Assembly (NCBI RefSeq): GCF_036320965.1
Contig: NC_092281.1
Span: 10,226,892-10,290,891, forward strand
From: Panulirus ornatus
Taxonomy: Eukaryota > Arthropoda > Malacostraca > Decapoda > Palinuridae
DNA: 64,000 bases
Reading direction: 5' to 3'
The notes beneath the pieces are model-generated. The model was given only the letters and a program-made list of their open reading frames with translations. It was not told the DNA's origin and searched no databases. Below are positions 63,475-64,000 of this stretch, in pieces (position 1 is the first letter of the stretch; each line of letters opens with the position of its first letter). Made by a program: the position numbers and the translations under genes.

Positions 63475-63712
63475 TGTGGACTGTGGTAGGTATTCCACCG
63501 AGGGAGGAAGGACTGTGGTAGGGAGTCTACAGAGGGAGGAAGGACTGTGGTAGGGAGTCTACAGAGGGAGGAAGGACTGTGGTAGGGAGTCTACAGAGGG
63601 AGGAAGGACTGTGGTAGGGAGTCTACAGAGGGAGGAAGGACTGTGGTAGAGAGTCTACAGAGGGAGGAAGGACTGTGGTACGGAGTCTACAGAGGGAGGA
63701 AGGACTGTGGTG
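63475..63712. repeat. 31-bp minisatellite (GGAAGGACTGTGGTAGGGAG)
   Basis: About seven and a half copies, starting 35 bp after the previous array and sharing the GAGGAAGGA core with it. Confidence 0.96.
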
Positions 63713-64000
63713 AAGCCCTCCTGGGCACAACCAACCCAGGTGTTCTGCTGCTGTTCAGTTCAGAACTTCTCAGTCTTGTGTTTTCTCTCCAAACTTGTCC
63801 ATTGCCTCTATGGAAGACCATATAACTCCCGAGTCTTATGGCGACCTGGTGTATACTACGTCTGTGATATCACGATAGAAAATAGCATAAGACTATAGAC
63901 ATCTTATTTCATGTATTATCCTCCAGCTTAATGACGGATCTGCTGATCACAAACTGTCGAAAATTACTTTTTAGATTCTGATTATAAATGTAATTAGGTC
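63713..64000. other. Unassigned right end of the window
   Basis: No gene seen. Confidence 0.4.

Overview
This is eukaryotic DNA, almost certainly from a decapod crustacean (lobster, crayfish, crab or shrimp grade; I cannot resolve further). The reasons are a very high density of dinucleotide microsatellites and short-unit minisatellites, an interstitial array of the arthropod telomere repeat TTAGG, tRNA-derived SINEs, hairpin-headed dispersed repeats flanked by (AT)n, and one intact intron-containing gene whose protein I recognise as the leucine-rich-repeat family annotated in decapods as 'oplophorus-luciferin 2-monooxygenase non-catalytic subunit-like'. Nothing looks bacterial, there is no CRISPR array, and almost every open frame in the window is a stop-free minisatellite or microsatellite.

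The informative part is 13.5-25.4 kb, a minus-strand tandem cluster of three copies of this LRR gene. Copy 1 (22,665-24,998) is complete: four exons, all introns phase 1, 349 residues, with a poly(A) signal at 22,394-22,399. Copy 2 (17,602-20,050) keeps its signal-peptide start and its terminal exon, but everything between them is a minisatellite plus 1.37 kb of homopolymer-only sequence that looks like failed consensus. Copy 3 (about 13,565-15,150) keeps only promoter-side homology and a broken signal-peptide segment, separated by a 1.33-kb minisatellite. In all three copies a minisatellite sits exactly on a gene landmark: the last-exon 3' splice site in copies 1 and 2, and the start-codon region in copy 3. 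Copies 1 and 2 also have related 20-bp minisatellites beyond their 3' ends. A decayed jockey-like LINE lies between copies 1 and 2.

Regions: 0-13.5 kb is minisatellites (units 12-32 bp), microsatellites and a Penelope-like end with a hammerhead-like core. 13.5-25.4 kb is the gene cluster. 25.4-29.1 kb has SINEs and AT arrays. 29.1-32.4 kb is dominated by a 2.9-kb 32-bp array that is open in three frames. 32.4-54 kb is mixed arrays with no gene I can defend. 54.8-55.2 kb is the telomere-type array. 55.9-64 kb holds more minisatellites, one related to a family at 11.2 kb in opposite orientation, and a cluster of nuclear-receptor half-sites.

No new multi-gene system is visible. The most unusual signal is the repeated growth of minisatellites out of functional gene boundaries, especially an AG|GT splice junction copied about 30 times in tandem inside its own intron.
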